Shown piece after piece: positions 1 to 9,134 of a DNA stretch of 64,000 bases. Source of the stretch: Solanum dulcamara (taxonomy: Eukaryota; Streptophyta; Magnoliopsida; Solanales; Solanaceae); assembly GCF_947179165.1 (NCBI RefSeq), contig NC_077239.1, positions 31,634,134 through 31,698,133 on the forward strand. Direction: 5' to 3'. Made by a program: the position numbers and the translations under genes. The number at the start of each line of letters is the position of its first letter. Position 1 is the first letter of the stretch. The notes under the pieces were generated by a model. It was given only the letters and a program-made list of their open reading frames with translations. It was not told where the DNA came from and did not search any database.

Positions 1-480
1 CGGTTTTATGCCAACTTCTCAAAGTGTGAGTTTTGGTTGAGTCTGTGATATTTTTGGTATACATAGGGTCCAAAGAGGCCATCATGGTAAATCTGGAAAA
101 TTTTGTGGCTACTCATGGTTAGGCTAGGGCTATATCTATTTTAGAGATTCAAAGTTTTATCAGATTGGTTGGTTACTATAGGCATTTCATCGAGGGTTTC
201 ACCACAATTGCAGCCCCATTGACTTTTTTGACCAGTTAGAATATCCCCATTGTATAGTCCAAAAGTGTGAATTGAGATTTCGGAGGGCTTCACAAAAAAT
301 TGTGATACATCTGGAGTTGGCTTGGGTTGTATTTTGATGCAGTAGGGATGGGTTATTGCATATGGTTCCAGAAAGTTGAGGGTGTATGAGCATAATTACC
401 CCACTTATGACCTAGAGTTGGCGGTGTTAGATTTGTCTCTCAAGATGTGGAGGCACAACTTATATGGGATCATCTTAGTA
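1..480 (+). pseudogene. gypsy pol remnant: RT thumb and RNase H (element H)
   Basis: Translated pieces include YANFSKCEFWL at the start, SFIRLVGYYRHFIEGF near 150-200 and an RNase H-like stretch at 310-470 containing GVGLGCILMQ, VIAYGSRKL and NYPTYDLELAVL. These blocks are diagnostic of plant Ty3/gypsy pol between the catalytic palm and the RNase H tether. The frame is broken by stops (for example after YANFSKCEFWL and after GCILMQ) and by frameshifts, and the aspartate motif of the palm lies outside the window. It is a dead fragment. I see no integrase downstream. Confidence 0.75.
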
Positions 481-1255
481 TATTTTTTTGTGTTTGTTTG
501 TCACCTGCCGGCTTTGTAGACCTTGAATTGAAGTAGTTGGGTATGGTTTTCAGTGGGAGAATAGCTTGTGGGCCTATGGAGTCAGTTTTTCAGAAGTATC
601 TGGGTGGCCGAAGGTCACTTGAGCTAGGCTTGGTACAACTTCCTCATTAGTGGAATGATTATCATCAGGAGAAAAATGGTTAGTCATGAAGGTTCTTTCA
701 ACTCATGTTTGTGATTTTGGGGACCTAAGGATAGATTCTGGTTCTTGCTCTAGGCAGGGTTCCTTATTCCGATCATTGTTCTTCTCTGATTTTCAAATGA
801 TGTGTATGGTTCTTTCAAACTGGCATGGTGAAGTATGGTGGACAGGATATCTAAGGACCGACAGAGTGCTCCTAATGGGCAAAATATTGGATTTTAGATT
901 TGGGATAGGTAGTCCAGATGGTAAGGTTATTTTGGTTTTTCTTGTGGTTCCGCATTGCTTAATTTGATAGTTCTAGCATGGTTTTGTTTTCTCAGGTGAT
1001 TTTGATAATTTTTGCTAGTTTTGGCTCATTTGATTGGAAATTGGTGTTAAGGAAGGAATTGGAGATGTTCTTGAAGTTTAGGGGGTAAACTTAAGGTTTT
1101 CTTCTAGGCCGAAGTTCTACCATAGCATTGCTCACTCCTTGAGGGTGCCTTATAGTATGGAAAAGCATGTGGGCCCAACATCCTTATCTTTTTGTTCCCT
1201 GAGACTGTAGTTGTCCTTTAATTTTACAGATGGAAGTCCTTTTAATAGTGGATGT
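481..1255 (+). other. unassigned 3' internal region of element H
   Basis: This lies between the RNase H remnant and the LTR. A plus-strand open frame of 93 codons (686-967) is present but matches nothing I recognise and lacks integrase or chromodomain motifs. The region is either a heavily decayed integrase or substituted sequence. Nothing firm can be said about function. Confidence 0.4.
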
Positions 1256-1749
1256 TGTAATGATCCTCCAAGTCATTTTCCTTATACTACATCTATTTCG
1301 TCATTTAGAGGATTCTTATAATGACCCCAGGTTATTTATGACTTGCTGGCACCGATAGCTTAGTTGCCTGATCATTCATTTGGATTTTGTGTAGGTTTCC
1401 GTGTTGGAAAGCCTTTATAACTTGAAACGATTTTTTGGAGTTTAATGCAGGAAAATAGCCTCGAAATGGAATTTTGATAATTACATCAGCTTTAGAATGA
1501 CCAAATTAGGCTAGAAGCATGGTTGACTAGAGTCCTTGGGTTTTCGGTGTGAGTTTAAACCATCTTTAGCATTTTAGCTTTGAAAATTGGCCAGCGGTTG
1601 ACTTTGGTCAATATTGTTGGAAAATGTATCTTAATGGGAATTCTAATAGCACTATTACCTCCGAAAGGTTGATTTTGGTCTAGAACGACATTTTTTTGAT
1701 TCCCAAGGCTTCCAGACTCATTCTGAGCCCTTAAGTGACATTTGGTTAA

Positions 1750-2129
1750 GAGCCCGTTTGGATTGGCTTTAAGTTGGTCAAAACCAACTTAAAGCTCCTT
1801 TTTAGCTTTTGGACGTATTTGTCTAATGCTGACTTTAAGCTATAAAGTTCTTAAAGTCAGTCAAAAATGAAAAGTTAGGATTTCTAACTTTTTTTTCCAA
1901 AGTGCTTAAAGTCATTTTCTTTGACCATGGAAATTACTTTTATATCCCTTATATTATAACTAAATTCTCCAACTACCTTTTTTTATTCTTTTAACCCTAA
2001 AATTCACATCATAAGCACTTTTATCCAAACACTCAACTGCTTATTTATAAAAATAACTTTCAGCACTTCAAAGTTCTAAAAGCACTTCATACATAAAAGT
2101 TACTTTTTTAAGCCCATCCAAACGGGCTC
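1750..2129. mobile_element. Tourist-like MITE (PIF/Harbinger type) with TAA target duplication
   Basis: The terminal inverted repeats are GAGCCCGTTTGGATTGGCTT on the left and, read on the other strand, GAGCCCGTTTGGATGGGCTT on the right: 19 of 20 bases match. The element is 380 bp, AT-rich, has no coding capacity, and is flanked by TAA at 1747-1749 and 2130-2132. A 3-bp TAA/TTA duplication is the hallmark of PIF/Harbinger MITEs. Just inside the left end is a second short inverted repeat around TTAAGTTGGT/ACCAACTTAA. It sits inside the LTR of element H and so inserted after that family formed. The superfamily assignment rests on the duplication length; an 8-bp hAT duplication was looked for and not found. 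Confidence 0.8.
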
Positions 2130-4018
2130 TAAATATGATCATAGGAGTGGGATCCACATTCAGTCGCAATAACCTCAGATGGAAATTTTGACTGTGCCAT
2201 TGAGTTTGAAACCTTGAATTTGGTGGGGTAGCATAGTTTGTTTGTGCGTGCAGGGTTCCAAACTAATCCCGAACACCCCATTGGAGAATTTACACATGAG
2301 AATAATCTGTTAGTTTGATGGTTTGGTGCACCCTCGCTCTATAAAACACTCATTGTCATGTTTTTTCCCAAATTTCAAAATTGTATATCTTGAGCTATAA
2401 AGTTCCAAATTTGGTGATTCAAAAGGAAAACTTGTGATATTTTTTGAGGAGAACGTGTTGGGGAGCTTGGAAACTAATTTGGGACATTCGATTGAGGTAA
2501 CATTTTGATATTAGCTGCTGTATTGGGTAATTTTTGAAGTGAATTTTTGAAGAACTTTGAGAATTAATTTCTTAGTCTATATAAACCCAATTTGGTGATT
2601 CAAAGTTTTAAATTAAAGATATTTTTGAGAGGAATGAGTGGTAAGATCGAAAAGTGACTTGAAAACTTCATTTGAAGTAATATTCGCGTTATAGCTACTG
2701 CCCTTCTTATTTTTGAATTTCATATGTGGAGAATATTTGCGGAAATGATTTCTTGACCAATTCGGTCCAATCCGAGCGATTCCAAAGTCTAAATTGGCAG
2801 GTTTTTTATGAGAATCATTGTGGTGTGATTGCTTTTGGCTGTTGAGACTATGTTTTGGTAATTTTTCCATCTTAATCTGCTGTCCTATGCAATTTTCAGA
2901 TTAGATTTTTGGTGAATTTTGAGATTTGATATCTTAAGTATTTTGGGTCCATTTCCAGCAATTCTTGAGGCTAAATTATTGAGTTTTCCACGAGGAACGT
3001 TGGGGTGTATTAGGTTTTAGCTGTGAAAACTTCGTTTCTAGTATTTTATCATAAATTGTTGCTGCCATAGTTAGTTTTGGTTTTAGCTAAATTTGAGTTT
3101 TTCCTATGTGTTTTTTTGTGGTGCTTCTGGGTCCTACATTGTGTCCTATTTTGGGATATAAGCTCAAAGAGCTAATTAGGACCTATTTTGGGGGTCAACT
3201 CCAAAATTTGTAGTGCAGGTCCCACTTTTTCCTTTTTGACTCAGAAATTAGTCCATTTCTGTTTCTTGTGATTTTAGGGTCTAAATGATCATAATGACGT
3301 TGTGATTCTATTTTTGATAGTGTGGAAGTGCTCATAGTCCATTCGAAAAGGAAAATCTTTGACAAAGTAATTTGGAGCACGCACGATCGACCTGCAGATA
3401 GGCTACAATTTTCCTTTCTTTAGATTGAGCTGGATTTTGTGAAAACATATTGAAATTGTTGGAATGTTGGGGTTGGATAGCTTATTCACATGCTTTAGTG
3501 TAGAAATCATATCTTAGGTCCTATTTTGGGTATTTAGGGTATAGAAAGCATGTGACCCTTTTTGTTATTTGGTGGTTCGATTATTAGTTTCTGTCTCATT
3601 TTATTAGTACTGCGATGTATGTTGGCCTTAGTGTAGGTTAGTGGAAACTTGCTTTAGATGCCCCGACATCATTCTGATGGGCTTAGATCCCTGTAGAATG
3701 GCGTAGAAGACTATATTCTGGTAGTTGGGCCTTAGCTAAGCAGTAACTATGCTCCAATGAACAACCTTATCCATAATTTCCTAGGTTTGCAACTTTAGAG
3801 ATCCGTTGGTGTTCCTAAACCTTGTGTTTGGCTTGTTTTGATTTTGATTGAAGCCCAAGTGTATATAATGAGTTGGTTATTTATGGAAGGAGATCTATGG
3901 ACGTTATACTTTATATATTTGTGGCTTGTACTTTCTAAGGAAAGAGAGTTTGGGGTGATTTACTAGGCATCTACTAGAAAAAAGAGTTGGATCAACATCT
4001 GGATTAAATACTTGCGTA

Positions 4019-4345
4019 GAGCATAGGGGTACTGGCCCTACCTCTATGGACTCATTACTTATATAGAGCATCGGGGTACATGCCCTGCCTTTTACTGATT
4101 CATTATTTATAAAAGTGCTTTGGGGTACATGCCTTGCCTCTATTGACTCAATATTTATAAAAGAGCTTTGGGGCACAGGCTTTGCCTCTACTAATTCATT
4201 ATTTATAAAAGAGCTTCGGGGTTTAGGACCCGCCTCTATTGAGTTGGATATTTATTGTGAGTATCGATGTTACACACCCTTCCTCTACCACATTGACAAA
4301 TTGGATTAGTATCTAGGGTTACATGCCCGGCCTCGATCCCTAGGG
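4019..4345 (+). repeat. 48-bp minisatellite, about 7 copies
   Basis: Units start at 4019, 4066, 4115, 4163, 4211, 4259 and 4307. Each has a GAGC-TTCGGGGTACATGCC-type core, then a CCTCTATTGA block and an ATTTATAAAA tail. The three middle units are exactly 48 bp. Because 48 is divisible by three, the array stays open on both strands (3904-4176 minus, 4115-4309 plus); these open frames are by-products and not genes. The array lies inside the LTR of element H. Confidence 0.85.
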
Positions 4346-5045
4346 TATTCACTCTTGGAGAATCCTAGCTCCTACCCTTTTAGCGTAGTCATTTTGTGTG
4401 CTTGGGGGGCTTATAGGGGTTCGCTTGGGTTTTACTTTAAATTTTACATGTGTATCATAAAGGGGCTTATAGGAGCATGATTGGGTGTACTTAGTGTAGA
4501 TCCTTTAGCTTATTTTAGCCCATCTTTATTACCGATACTTTTCCTTACCTATGACATTATATTATGAATTCTTCTTCTTTTTTCATATTGCTCTCACTTC
4601 CTTGCTTTGTAGGCCTATGATGTCTAATGAGTACCTTATATCTGGCACTCATACTACACTCTAAATCTACCATCATGATGCATGTCCGAGTACTAGCTAT
4701 CAGCTTGATTTTGAGCCCGCTGTAGTCATGATCGGAGATGAGGGTGAGCACACAGCGTGTATATATATATATTGTTTCGGTGATCCTTTTTTGGGACTTG
4801 TATTCATTTTATTTTTGTAGGAGCTCTATACTAGTGACTTTCAAGTTCTGAGAGGGATTTAGTATTTTGTACTTTGTATATATTATATCTAAATTCTCCT
4901 TATTTCATTGTTTATTCTGTTTCTCTTAGTTCTGTTTAGTATTTCCTCCTTATACCATTACTTGTAGTCCCAGATTACGTGTTTAGGTTACCTACTCGGG
5001 AGTTATGGTAGGTGCCATCATGTCTTGCGAGATCATGTCGTGACA

Positions 5046-5600
5046 CCTCACCCCCACTACACCCTAATATTTTAGTTTTAGTTTTATTTATTAAATTTCT
5101 TTTACAAAAGATTTTAAGAAAATTCTTATTTGATCTCCCCCACCTCTTCCCCTTAAAATAATAATTTAGATTTTTAAAAAAATTCTACCTCACTCCACCT
5201 TACCCCCTACTTTCAATTGTTTTTTCTCATTTTGTGTTAGATACATACATATGATTATAGAAAAATATTTTTTATTTGCTGCAAGATTTTTCTTAAAATA
5301 AAATTTTTATTTCGGTTATTTTTGGTACGCAAGTAAGAAAAAAATATTTTTTCCTAAAAATATATGATATCTAACACAAAACGAGAAAAAAAAATAAAAA
5401 AATATCTAAATAAATTATGAGCGGAGGGTTAGATGGGGTGGGTATAATTTATTTTTAAGAAAAATAAAAATAATAACATTATTTTAGAAGAAGTGGGGAG
5501 GGGTGAAGTATGATTTTTTTTTAAAATATTTTATAAAAGAAATTTAAAAAATAAAAGGACGAGGATTGTGGGGGGGCTGGGGAAGACGTTGTGGAGTGCG
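5046..5600. repeat. large imperfect inverted repeat (foldback)
   Basis: The left arm (about 5046-5250) reads, in reverse complement, as the right arm (about 5355-5600). Matching blocks include TCTCATTTTGTGTTAGATA against its complement near 5370, the CCACC/CCCC-rich block at 5139-5213 against 5420-5510, and ATTAAATTTCTTTTA against 5530-5550. Arms are roughly 200 bp with a centre of about 100 bp that is itself AT-rich and partly self-complementary. The left arm begins exactly at the border of LTR H, so it may be truncated by that insertion. It could be a foldback MITE or an inverted duplication in the 3' part of the CACTA element. A transcript would form a long hairpin. Confidence 0.7.
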
Positions 5601-5871
5601 TGAGTAAAATATTTTAAATTTTATTTTTTAATATTTTTTTAAAAAAATTAGTTTCTTTTATAAAAAAGAATTTCTTTTTTGGAGATAGAAATACTTGAAT
5701 CATTAACTTTTAACTAATATTAATAGTTAATTAATTTTTGTCAACGTAAAATATTTTATCTATGTGGATTGTCATGTGACAAGTTTTTTTAAAAAAATAG
5801 AGAGAGTAGAGAGAGTGTATTACACACACCACTGAGGTATGTTTTCAAATAATAAGTGATAGTTTGGTATA
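5601..5871. other. AT-rich spacer, nothing recognised
   Basis: Long A and T runs and a GAGAGAGTAGAGAGAG patch near 5800. I see no coding signal. Position suggests intron or 3' sequence of the CACTA transposon. Confidence 0.4.
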
Positions 5872-5890
5872 AAACTCAAATTTCTAATAA

Positions 5891-5912
5891 TGTGTGTGTA
5901 TATATATATATA
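5891..5912. repeat. (TG)n(TA)n microsatellite, copy 1
   Basis: TG repeats run directly into TA repeats at the same place as in the second copy of the tandem duplication, so the tract was inherited with it. Confidence 0.9.
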
Positions 5913-5929
5913 TCCTGTTTATCTCAAAT

Positions 5930-6050
5930 AACTTACATAAGCTTGTTCGACTCTCTCTTCCACCCACTCATTTGGATCTGACGGATTAATCTTTTCTTCA
6001 TATGTGTCCTTTGGAAACCTTCATTACGAAGGGGAGTGCGTCCCAATTTT
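5930..6050 (-). pseudogene. CACTA transposase exon, duplicated copy 1 (Transposase_24 type)
   Basis: On the minus strand this encodes the same segment as copy 2 (NPSDP.EWVEERVE.AYVSY) but with an apparent one-base loss next to the lysine run that shifts the frame. It lies 3' of copy 2 in transcript order. Whether both exons were ever spliced into one message cannot be seen here; the frameshift implies that this copy is dead. Confidence 0.6.
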
Positions 6051-6077
6051 TTAGATATGAAAATCAAATTTCCAATA

Positions 6078-6121
<44 letters not shown>
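6078..6121. repeat. (TG)n(TA)n microsatellite, copy 2
   Basis: About eleven TG units followed by about eleven TA units. It is longer than its counterpart in copy 1. Confidence 0.95.
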
Positions 6122-6127
6122 TATTTA

Positions 6128-6262
6128 TCTTAAATAACTTACATAAGCTCGTTCGACCCTCTCCTCCACCCACTCATCTGGATCCGACGGATTAATCTTT
6201 TTCTTCACATGAGTCCTTTTGAAAACTTCATTATGAAGGGGAGTGTGTCCCCATTTTTTTTC
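6128..6262 (-). pseudogene. CACTA transposase exon, copy 2 (Transposase_24 type)
   Basis: The minus strand reads HNEVFKRTHVKKK, then NPSDPDEWVEERVE and AYVSYLR. This fits the C-terminal half of the plant Transposase_24 family, where a VFxxTHxRKK motif is followed by an EWVExRAE-type motif. The exon lies downstream of the GGSLHTGG-like exon at 6345-6600 and is separated from it by an AT-rich stretch that looks like an intron. The frame is open across this exon, but the gene as a whole is broken. Confidence 0.65.
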
Positions 6263-6344
6263 CTATAAATAAAAATATAATTAATCAAATAATATTTCCT
6301 CAACTAATTTATTTAAGAGTATGGATTAAAAGATAAAATTTAGA
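6263..6344. other. AT-rich stretch, probable CACTA intron
   Basis: Sits between two Transposase_24 exons. At its right edge the minus strand reads GAGATG then GTAAGG, a reasonable plant splice donor. Confidence 0.35.
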
Positions 6345-6600
6345 AACCTTACCATCTCCGTCGTAATTGTTCCAACACTCTTTCCACCTCCGATGTGCAA
6401 CGAGCCACTCTTTAGACTTCCTCTATCTTTTTGCTTGTTCGAACAAAGTCTTAAATTCATCGTATTTCAATGCCAACACAACTCTTCAAATACATTTGAC
6501 AACATCGAATTTCTAGGTGTCCTTGTATCCCTGGCTTTCTTTAGCCAGCTAGATAGTCTGACACTCTCTTTTCTTTTAAATGTGATTGTAATGACCATAT
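6345..6600 (-). pseudogene. CACTA transposase exon (Transposase_24 type)
   Basis: On the minus strand the reading includes NKQKDRGSLKSGSLHIGGGK, matching the family pattern NKxNRxxxxGGSLHTGGS found in plant En/Spm-type Transposase_24 proteins. Upstream, KKARDTRTPRNSM is in a neighbouring frame, so there is at least one frameshift or stop. The plus-strand open frame 6393-6632 is a shadow of this exon. The exon ends at a good splice donor (GTAAGG near 6345). Confidence 0.6.
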
Positions 6601-6706
6601 TGTACCTTGACTTCCAAGTACATAAAGTTTGAAAGAAAGTGAATAGAATTAGATAATTAGTAAAGTAAAGTATACTAAAAAATATGAAATTTAATGAAAA
6701 GATATA

Positions 6707-6711
6707 CAAGT
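6707..6711. other. target-site duplication of K, left copy (CAAGT)
   Basis: CAAGT is repeated at 8588-8592, exactly flanking the LTR. A perfect 5-bp duplication defines both borders of K. Confidence 0.9.
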
Positions 6712-8587
6712 TGTAAGACCCTGAAGTGGAAATGTTGAAATGAGTGAAAATTCAAGGAAATATTTGAACTGTCCTCAAGTCCACGACTAGACCTACGAGT
6801 TGTAGGTACTCCTGCGAGTCATAGGAGTAACTCATAGGGATGGTACTGAGTAAAGGAAAAATGATTAAGTTAAGGGAGGGTCTATGGATCAAGTTGATGA
6901 ATCGTAGATACAATGACGACTCGTAATGGAGGGTCATAGACAACATTCAGAAGCTTAGGATTTTGCAAGTTCTCAGAGTTGCAGGACGAATGGGTCCTAC
7001 AATCCGTAATCTTGTTGATGAATCATAAGAATGAGTTGTAGTAAAACTTAGAGACTCCGGATTTCATGGATTTTCAGACCCTGCAGGACGAATCATTTCT
7101 ATGACTCGTACAAACATGTACAACTCATAAAAGCCCATTCGTAGGGTCTCCTGATTGAGTTTGATGAAGGGTAATTTCGTCCTTTTCCGATTTTGGTTCA
7201 ATGAATCTAGACAATTTTAGGATAAAGTTCAGAACTTATAAATACCCCAACCCTTCAAAATTCCTCCTATTCCTAATCATTCTCTAAAATTCTCCTAAGG
7301 GAATTCTCCTAAGGTCTTCTCCTACAATTCAAAGCTAGGGTTTCAAGAACATAACCCTTCTGTCTGATTTCAGAGTTAAATTCACCAAGGTTTGTGGGAT
7401 TTGATACATTAGTTCCTTTCACCCATGAAGTCCCAAGGTTTTCCTCAATAATCTCTTCAATTTCAACTATTTTCTAACCTAGATTGATGTTATTGCATTG
7501 GGCTATTTTAATTATATTTTTACTTTTCTTCAATAAGTACAATTATCACACAATCATGATTAAAGGATGATAAGGATAATTCTTACTAAAGTTATGGATT
7601 ATTATAAAATTACTAAGTTAATGAGCTACTCTTATTGCTAGTTTCATGATGATGTTATTAATTATGTTTTAAATGAATCCTGTTGGGATATTGTCTAAGC
7701 ACCGAGAGGAATTTTAGGTGGGGTTTGGTCCAGTAACCAAAGGTTTGTTACTCAAGGGAATTCTAGTAGAAACCTAAATTCTCAAACTATGTTGCCCCCG
7801 TAGGTTGCCTTTATTTCCTAGCTAGTGGATCCACATATAGCTCATGATGTTAAAGATGTTCTCATGGAGTCTACCTTGGCATGTAGCCTCTTGCTTTTCA
7901 ATGTAGGAGTTACATCGTATTCCATGTTATAGCTCGCATGGTATTAGATGTCGGTTAAAGGTCTTATCCCACACAAGTTATATGCAAAAATGTAAGTTTT
8001 ACTATGAAGTTTTATGATGCATTGACCACGAGTTTTCATGTTATTTCAAATTCTTTTAATTCTTACCTAAGTTCATCTCATTGGTCATGCATCCTATATA
8101 CATATTGTGCATTCCTTATTTCATTATTCATGCATATCTCACATACTTAGTAACTTTTATGTACTAACACATATTTTGCCTATATTGTCTCATAATGCAG
8201 GGACAGACGCTCCTCACGCTCCTCACATTTATGTCTAGAGTTGGAATAATATTCTAAAGTTTTGGTGAGTCCTCATTCATCGAGGACATGAATTTTCCTT
8301 TATTTTTCTACTTTGATTCCTCTCATGTTAGGATGAGCTAGGAGGTTGTCCTAAGCCCCCTTCTAGTTATAGAGGCATGTTTAGACATAGAAGTTGATGT
8401 AGTTCTCTTTGGACATATGTATTGAGTTCCTTTCTATTCTTAGACTTTCATGGTTATGAGTTGATATTCCGCTTGACTCATTATGTTTATTTGACCTTAT
8501 GAATGTGATGTATGCTAAGAGGTTTGGTTGGGATTCTTTGGGTATTGATCGTCGTGTGACTCCTAGGGTTTAGCTTGGGGTGTAACA
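6712..8587 (+). mobile_element. solo LTR K (Ty3/gypsy)
   Basis: Starts TGTAAGACCCTG, ends GGGGTGTAACA and is flanked by perfect CAAGT duplications. It contains no internal region, so it is a solo LTR left by recombination between two LTRs. The left third carries many degenerate copies of a CTACGACTCGTAG-like dyad. A TATA-like motif at 7236 is followed by a leader resembling those of other LTRs here. It belongs to the same broad group as A, C, F, I and J, judged from shared 3' end motifs such as CACCGAGAGGA and the CGTCGTGTGACTCCTAGG region. It sits in the CACTA transposase, next to a probable intron donor. Confidence 0.9.
7236..7247 (+). promoter_or_regulatory. TATA-like box of LTR K
   Basis: TTATAAATACCC lies about 525 bp into the LTR, followed by a pyrimidine-rich leader. 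This is where the U3/R border of such an LTR is expected. The assignment is by motif and position only. Confidence 0.5.
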
Positions 8588-8592
8588 CAAGT
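8588..8592. other. target-site duplication of K, right copy (CAAGT)
   Basis: Matches 6707-6711 exactly. Confidence 0.9.
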
Positions 8593-9134
8593 AAACATAT
8601 ACTTACCTTGAATTCATTAAACATCATCTGCTGTATGTTGTTTATCGAAATGCTTTCATGCTTCTCTATCAGATGAATGAGACAAGACACCTAACGACCT
8701 TTTATATTCACGATGTCATCTCATATATAGGGTAGACCTCATTGATGCATGCAAACTCTTTAACCTAGGAATAAGAGGTAAATAATGCATCTCTTTAATT
8801 GGAACCATCCTTCCTGTAGGAGTCCTCTTATATCGAGCATGTACACAAAATTTATAATTTTTTAATTCACGATCAGTCTTGTATAACAACATGCAACCAT
8901 TAACACAATAATAAATTCTATTATACGACAATCCTAAATTGGAAACCAATCTCTTTTCTTGATAGACGTTCTTAGGTATGTTAAACTCTAGTTTAACTAG
9001 TTCACCCAAAAGATCACCCATTGAGTGCATAGCCACATGAGGAATACTCCAATATAACTTAATATTCATTAATCTAACTACAACTGACAAAATATAATAT
9101 GGATTCACTTCACATAGTGGACGTCTAGACTCTT
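8593..9134 (-). pseudogene. CACTA TNP2-type transposase, middle fragment
   Basis: The minus strand reads, in order, LCEVNPYYILSVVVRLMNIK, NLGLSYNRIYYCVNGCMLLY, ARYKRTPTGRMVPIKEMHYL, PLIPRLKSLHAS and, after a stop, GVLSHSSDREA and KHFDKQH. These match the TNP2 family blocks around NLGLxYxKIxxCxNxCxLY, CGxSRYK, KxxxYFPxxPRLxRLxAS and the conserved HPSDGEAWKHFD block. It joins directly to the N-terminal part at 18654-19140 once element A is removed. At 8606 the minus strand has a strong splice donor (AAG then GTAAGTAT). The open frame from 9207 continues 73 bases into LTR A and is chimeric there. Stops (after LHAS..LYMR, and in place of the tryptophan in EAWKHFD) show that it is dead. Confidence 0.85.
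9130..9134. other. target-site duplication of A, left copy (CTCTT)
   Basis: Identical CTCTT at 18654-18658. Confidence 0.95.

Larger units (their letters stand above)
1..5045 (+). mobile_element. Ty3/gypsy element H, 3' part only
   Basis: The window opens inside a degenerate gypsy pol gene (reverse transcriptase thumb and RNase H, about 1-480). It continues through about 650 bases I cannot assign and then into a long terminal repeat that starts TGTAATGATCC at 1256 and ends TCGTGACA at 5045. The 5' half of the element lies outside the window, so its target duplication cannot be checked; the base after the LTR begins CCTCA, which would be the duplicated target. The sequence right of 5045 is a foldback repeat that seems to be cut by this insertion. 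The family differs from the other elements here in having a longer LTR with an internal 48-bp minisatellite. Confidence 0.6.
1256..5045 (+). repeat. 3' LTR of element H (3.8 kb including a MITE)
   Basis: The LTR starts TGTAATGATCCTCC and ends ATGTCGTGACA, the usual TG...CA borders of plant gypsy LTRs. It follows a pol remnant in the same orientation. It includes a 380-bp MITE (1750-2129) and a 48-bp minisatellite (4019-4345). No second copy is in the window, so the borders rest on the TG...CA ends and on context. Confidence 0.5.
5872..6252 (-). repeat. tandem duplication (about 187 bp x 2) carrying a CACTA exon
   Basis: Copy 1 (5872-6052) and copy 2 (6059-6252) share the same order: ...CTCAAATTTC, a TG/TA microsatellite, TAACTTACATAAGC, GTTCGACYCTCTC, CCACCCACTCAT, GACGGATTAATCTTTT, then GAAGGGGAGTGYGTCCC. 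Divergence is modest by eye (around a tenth of sites), and the microsatellite is longer in copy 2. On the minus strand both copies contain a transposase exon, so this is an exon duplication. Confidence 0.85.

Noticed and set aside
1749..2130. hAT assignment for the MITE (8-bp duplication)
   Set aside because: The flanks share only TAA, giving a 3-bp duplication, which fits PIF/Harbinger better.
3904..4309. open frames on both strands, 90 and 64 codons
   Set aside because: Produced by the 48-bp minisatellite in LTR H, whose unit length keeps frames open.
6393..6632. 79-codon plus-strand open frame
   Set aside because: It is the antisense shadow of a CACTA transposase exon on the minus strand.
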